Notes under the pieces: model-generated | Seen by the model: the letters and a program-made list of their open reading frames with translations, nothing else | Told to the model about the DNA's origin: nothing | The model's database searches: none | Program-made: the position numbers and the translations under genes | Part shown: piece by piece, positions 60,252 to 64,000 of the stretch | How the letters are laid out: each line of letters starts with the position of its first letter | Position numbering within the stretch: position 1 is the stretch's first letter | Assembly: GCF_901538265.1 (NCBI RefSeq) | Contig: NZ_LR593886.1 | Location: forward strand, 2,480,001 to 2,544,000 | Reading direction: 5' to 3' | DNA length: 64,000 nt | DNA from: Gemmata massiliana | Lineage (GTDB): Bacteria > Planctomycetota > Planctomycetia > Gemmatales > Gemmataceae

Positions 60252-62822
60252 TCAAGAACCGGACACCTCTTTGGGTGCGATTTGGCGGCGAATGGCGTCG
60301 ACATCGACGAGCACAATCGACGCGCCGTCGATCTTGCTGTCCAGTGTCACATACGGCCGGATGCGGAGCGAGAACCAGTGCCCGCTCCCGTCCTGAACTT
60401 CGCCCTCGAACGGGGTGAGGGAATCGATCACTCGCGCGATCATGCCCGGGAAGTCGTCGAGCCGCAGGTTCGGCTTCATGTCGCTGATCGGGCGCCCGAC
60501 ATCGGTTGCGATCAGGTTGAATGCTTTCTCCGCGAGTGGTGTGAACCGCCGGATGCGCAGGTCGCGCCCGACCATAACAATGGGTAGCCCGACGCCGCTA
60601 AGTAGATTCACGAGGTCGTTGTTCACCCGGGCCAATTCGGAATTGCGATGGCGCAACTCCTCGTTCACCGTCGAGAGTTCTTCGTTGGCCGATTGCGCTT
60701 CCTCTTTGGCGGTTTGAAGCTCCTCATTGGTGCTCTGTAATTCCTCGTTGGCCGACAGGATCTCCTCGTTGGCGCTCTTCAACTCCTCATTGGTGCTCTC
60801 CTGTTCCTCAATGACCGACTGGAGGTACTCGCGCAGGGCACCGATCTCCTGTTGGAGTTGGGCCACTTTGAGGTCGTTTGGGGTTGGTTGAGCTTCGGCG
60901 GGTGGAGCCGGCACTCGATCGGCTTGAGGCGCGTCCTGAAACAGGATCAGGAAGAACCGCACGCCGGACGGCGGAACTTTGAACGGCACAACTTCCACAC
61001 GGACCGTGCGCGCGGTCGTGCCCTCGGTCAGTTGAATGCCGTCGCGGGTGATTACTGAGTTCTCCGCTTTCGCCTGATTGGTTGCAGCCCGAACTTCGGC
61101 CAGAAGCCCTTCACGCAACATGCGGAACAGGTCCAGTGTCGCCATTCCCGGTGCCGGTTCCAGGTACGATGCGGTGCGTCCGCGGAACTGGAGCACCGTC
61201 ATCGTTTCGTCCACGACGACGCCGACCGGGGCGTACCGGGCCAGAAGCACCCGGTCGGCCTCTTTCTGCACGTCCAGCGCGGTCCACAACGGTTGCCCCT
61301 CCTCGCGCCCGACCGGGCGCGGGCGCCCCTCGGCGGACACGCTCGCGTTAAAGTCCAGCGGCATGCTCGCGGCCGAGCTGCGGGCGAACAATCGGTGCTT
61401 GGCGTCCACGACCTCGAACAGATCGGCCGCGCCGCCGACGTTTTCCGACGAACCCAGGAACAAGATCCCGTAGGGGTTCAGGGCGTAGTGCAGGAGCGGC
61501 ATCACCCGCTTCTGGAGGGCCGCGTCCATGTAGATCAGCACGTTCCGGCAGCTCACGAGGTCGATTCGGCTGAACGGCGGATCGGTCGCCATGTTGTGCC
61601 GGGAAAACACGCACAACTCGCGCACCGCCTTGCTGATCTGGTAGTGCCCCTCGGTACGGACGAAGAACCGCCGGAGGCGCTCGGGCGAGACGTCGATCTC
61701 AATGTTGTCCAGGTACAGCCCCGCGCGCGCCTTCTCCAGCGCCACTTCGTTCAAGTCCGTGGCCAGAATCTTCGCGCTAGCAACCTCTGCGCGGCCGTCG
61801 AGGAACTCCAGGAGGCACATGGCCAACGAGTACGCTTCTTCCCCCGTCGCGCACCCGGCGACCCAAATGCGCACCGGGCTGCCGGCCGGCCGGTTCTTCA
61901 GCAGCGCGGGGAACACCTTTTCCTTAATCGCCTCGAACGCCTCCGGGTCGCGGAAGAACTGCGTGACGCGGATCAGAAAGTCCTGGTACAGGTTCTGGAC
62001 CTCGGTCGCGTCGGTGCGGAGCAGCGCCAGGTACTCGGTCGGGGACTGGAAGTTGCGGAGCGCCATGCGGCGCATGATGCGCCGGCGGATGGTCGTCTGC
62101 TTGTAATGAGTGAAGTCCACCCCGGTCCTGTTGCGCAGCAGATCAATGATGTCGGCGACCGGATCACGTGTGGGAACCGCGGGGGCATCGGGCGGCGCCT
62201 CGTCGGTCTGAGCGTAGGGGTGTCGGGCAATGCGTTCCAATTCGCGTGCGATGTCGCGGGGGCGCAGGATGTGATCGACGTTCCCGTCCAGCGCGGCGGC
62301 CCGGGGCATGCTCGGGTGCTTGGCCGACTGCTCCTCCTGGGCGAACGTCACCCCACCCGCGGCCTTGATCGCCTGCAGCGCGATCACCCCGTCGCTCCCG
62401 TTCCCGGACAGAACGATCGCGGCCGAGCGACTTTTTTGAATGGATGCGAGCGACCGGAACAGGTGGTCGATGGGCATGTGCTGAACGTTGCGCGGCGGCC
62501 TCGCGGTGAGCATCAGGTGCCCATCGACGAGGGTCATCGTGGTTCCCGGCGGGATCACATAGACGCTATTGACCTTGACCTTCATTCCCTCGGCCGCTTC
62601 CTGCACCGGCATCTTGCAGACGCGCGACAGGATCTCGACGAGATGGCTCTTTTGCCCCGGGTCGAGGTGACTGACCAGCAATAGTGCGAAATTAGGGCTG
62701 GCCGGAAGCGCTTCGAGTAACTCGGTATACGCTTCTAACCCGCCGGCCGAAGCGCCGACACCAGCAACGAGAAACGGGATACCGGGCTGCTCGTCCGCTG
62801 TAGGAAGTTCGGCAACGGACAT
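60252..62822 (-). CDS. CheB/CheR hybrid with long coiled coil and PAS domain
   Basis: A 856-aa protein. Residues 20-200 are a CheB domain (S25 in GASAGG, H52, D144 in GNGSDGV). A CheR methyltransferase domain follows (VDFTHYKQTTIRRRIMRRMAL, RIWVAGCATGEEAYSLAM, ISKAVRELCVFSRHNMATDPPFSRIDLVSCRNVLIYMD). Next is a coiled coil of repeated E-E-L-x-S-A/T-N units (SANEELQSTNEELQTAKEE), then a PAS domain. There is no histidine kinase end. Such hybrids occur in planctomycetes and myxobacteria. It may methylate and demethylate a signalling partner. Confidence 0.9.
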   Translation of the reverse strand: MSVAELPTADEQPGIPFLVAGVGASAGGLEAYTELLEALPASPNFALLLVSHLDPGQKSHLVEILSRVCKMPVQEAAEGMKVKVNSVYVIPPGTTMTLVDGHLMLTARPPRNVQHMPIDHLFRSLASIQKSRSAAIVLSGNGSDGVIALQAIKAAGGVTFAQEEQSAKHPSMPRAAALDGNVDHILRPRDIARELERIARHPYAQTDEAPPDAPAVPTRDPVADIIDLLRNRTGVDFTHYKQTTIRRRIMRRMALRNFQSPTEYLALLRTDATEVQNLYQDFLIRVTQFFRDPEAFEAIKEKVFPALLKNRPAGSPVRIWVAGCATGEEAYSLAMCLLEFLDGRAEVASAKILATDLNEVALEKARAGLYLDNIEIDVSPERLRRFFVRTEGHYQISKAVRELCVFSRHNMATDPPFSRIDLVSCRNVLIYMDAALQKRVMPLLHYALNPYGILFLGSSENVGGAADLFEVVDAKHRLFARSSAASMPLDFNASVSAEGRPRPVGREEGQPLWTALDVQKEADRVLLARYAPVGVVVDETMTVLQFRGRTASYLEPAPGMATLDLFRMLREGLLAEVRAATNQAKAENSVITRDGIQLTEGTTARTVRVEVVPFKVPPSGVRFFLILFQDAPQADRVPAPPAEAQPTPNDLKVAQLQQEIGALREYLQSVIEEQESTNEELKSANEEILSANEELQSTNEELQTAKEEAQSANEELSTVNEELRHRNSELARVNNDLVNLLSGVGLPIVMVGRDLRIRRFTPLAEKAFNLIATDVGRPISDMKPNLRLDDFPGMIARVIDSLTPFEGEVQDGSGHWFSLRIRPYVTLDSKIDGASIVLVDVDAIRRQIAPKEVSGS

Positions 62823-63125
62823 AACGGGCTCCGAGGGGTACGTAGGGCGCTCACAGCACTTACCACTTTTTTTACGGCCCGGAACCCAGAATCAAGCCGT
62901 GACTCCCGGACCGCAATAGGGCATTCCGTCGAGGCGCGTGACTTCGTACCCGCGGGTGCGGATCTGCGGGCGTGCGATTTTGCTGCGCGGTGCTTGTGGC
63001 TGTCATCGCGCGGTCCCGGGCACCCCCTGCGACCACTTATGGAGAGCGAAATTCACCTTCGCAATGTGGCCGGGGCGCGGGAGTTGCACACGGACCAACG
63101 CCCGCCAACGTAAGGTCCGTTCGTT

Positions 63126-63413
63126 ATGGCCGCTTCCACCGATCACACGCGCCGCACTTTCATGGCCGCATCCACCGGACTGATGGGGACGAGGCTCCTC
63201 GCGGGCGCGGAGGGACCGCCCCTGGCCCCGCCGGACAAGCAACCGCCCGATCTGAAGTTGCCCGAACTGGTCGAGAAAACGGTCGGGTTCGCGATCGTGG
63301 GATTGGGGCAACTGGCGCTGGAAGAGATCATGCCCGCGTTCGCGCAGTGCAAACTCGCGCGCCCCAACACGCCGTACCAGGAATGGTACCAGGGGTTAAA
63401 GCTCGCCGTGTGA
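63126..63413 (+). pseudogene. Remnant of a Tat-exported Gfo/Idh/MocA oxidoreductase
   Basis: 95 residues. The N-terminus has a twin-arginine-type signal (HTRRTFMAASTGLMGTRLL), a spacer, then VGFAIVGLGQLALEEIMPAFAQCK, the nucleotide-binding start of Gfo/Idh/MocA enzymes. After CKLARP the family sequence stops. TPYQEWYQGLKLAV may be the C-terminal end joined by an internal deletion. The substrate domain is missing. The 62823-63125 gap before it shows nothing I can support. Confidence 0.6.
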
Positions 63414-63453
63414 ACGCGCCGCGCCCGCTTCACCTTTGGTTCCGTAGCCCGCG

Positions 63454-63999
63454 CTATTTTGCTCCCAGCACCTCGAAGTCGATCTCGTCGGCTCTTGGCG
63501 TTTCGGCTTTCAGCACCCGGCGCATCAGTGCGAGGACCGTGTCCCGGTCCGCGGACTCGTTCGAGGCCACACCGTCGCTCGGGATCACAATGCGCAGGTC
63601 GCGCATGTACGCATCGTTGGCCGTGAACAGGACGCAGATGTCCGCCGCGAACCCGCCCAGCACCACGGTCCGAACGCCCAGGTACCGCAGGAGCGTGTCC
63701 ATCGTGGTCGAGAAGAACGCCGAGTGCTTGGGTTTCAGCACGAAATAGTCGTCGCGCGCGGGCCGGAGGCGCTCAACAAGGGCGGCGCCCTTGCACCCCG
63801 GTTCCCGGCACCGCTCGACCACGGCCGAGAGGTCCGAGCGCCAGCGCCCGAAGTTGTCGTTCGCGTACACCACCGGCACCCCAGCCCGCTTCGCGCGATG
63901 CTTCAGTTCGGCCATCCGGTCCGCGGCGGGAATTGCGAACCGGAGCAGTTGATCAGCTTCTGGGAAATCAAGCGGGTTGATGACATCGACCAGAATCAG
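63454..63999 (-). CDS. Isochorismatase-like cysteine hydrolase, cut by the window edge
   Basis: The frame is open to the right edge; 181 residues are visible. The triad of the family is present: Asp in LILVDVINPLDF, Lys in VLKPKHSAF, Cys in VLGGFAADICV. A VVYANDNFG strand lies between. Members hydrolyse small amides or vinyl ethers (nicotinamidase- or isochorismatase-like); the substrate cannot be told. The start codon lies outside the window. Confidence 0.8.
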   Translation of the reverse strand: MILVDVINPLDFPEADQLLRFAIPAADRMAELKHRAKRAGVPVVYANDNFGRWRSDLSAVVERCREPGCKGAALVERLRPARDDYFVLKPKHSAFFSTTMDTLLRYLGVRTVVLGGFAADICVLFTANDAYMRDLRIVIPSDGVASNESADRDTVLALMRRVLKAETPRADEIDFEVLGAK

Positions 64000-64000
64000 G

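Noticed and set aside
1-64000. CRISPR array, rRNA or complete integrase of the large prophage
   Set aside because: No regularly spaced repeats, no rRNA-like stretches, and the only integrase found belongs to the decayed element at 39.65 kb.

Overview
The window reads as chromosome of a high-GC planctomycete of the Gemmata lineage. The support is the GC-rich third codon positions, a TIGR02996-type protein, paralogues ending in a GNPFRP...HCRG...GPHVRGCW block, the [16 protein letters not shown] motif, and a CheB/CheR-PAS hybrid with a very asparagine/glutamate-rich coiled coil. These are recognised from memory of the families; no search was run.

Region 1 (1-35857) is most of a siphovirus-type prophage read on the + strand. 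From the left come a recombination-type ATPase (cut by the window edge), a replication-initiation-like gene carrying iteron-like GGAACGT repeats, small early genes, a DUF2303-like protein, a VRR-NUC nuclease and a TIGR02996 protein. The late module runs from terminase (12679) through connector, portal, fused protease/capsid, an embedded tRNA-like gene with a CAT anticodon, neck genes, tail tube, a tail-chaperone pair with a candidate slippery site, tape measure, tail-tip proteins, two glycosyltransferase-like genes, a beta-helix spike and fibre genes. It ends with a secreted trypsin-like protease, three small possible lysis proteins and a perfect 21-bp hairpin terminator. No integrase or repressor of this phage is in view, so its lysogeny end should lie left of the window.

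Two insertions of visibly AT-richer DNA interrupt the phage. One is a 1112-aa gene on the opposite strand (6709-10047): an intact calcineurin-like phosphoesterase, a STAND-like region with a lost P-loop, and a helical repeat tail. The other is a two-gene cassette with its own promoter (15240-16766) between packaging and portal genes. Both are candidate phage-carried defence or exclusion systems.

Region 2 (35.9-39.6 kb) holds a CheD-like protein, a GspF-N-like membrane protein, a winged-helix protein and a front-end fatty acid desaturase.

Region 3 (39.65-51.4 kb) is a graveyard of mobile DNA: the 3' half of a tRNA-Pro(CGG) gene as attachment core, a frameshifted tyrosine integrase, a primase plus broken helicase, an excisionase-like protein, a possible RNase H-fold cargo protein, an HsdR remnant, a planctomycete gene pair, an intact ISAs1-family element with 10-bp target duplications, and remnants of KGG-type and glycogen-debranching-enzyme genes.

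Region 4 (51.6-64 kb) looks like ordinary chromosome: a UvrA-type ABC protein, then a signalling block (LuxR-type regulator, receiver proteins, histidine kinase, CheB-like esterase, CheB/CheR-PAS hybrid), then an oxidoreductase remnant and a cysteine hydrolase cut by the right edge. The kinase and LuxR-type regulator probably form a two-component pair, with the CheB-type genes adding methylation-type signalling.
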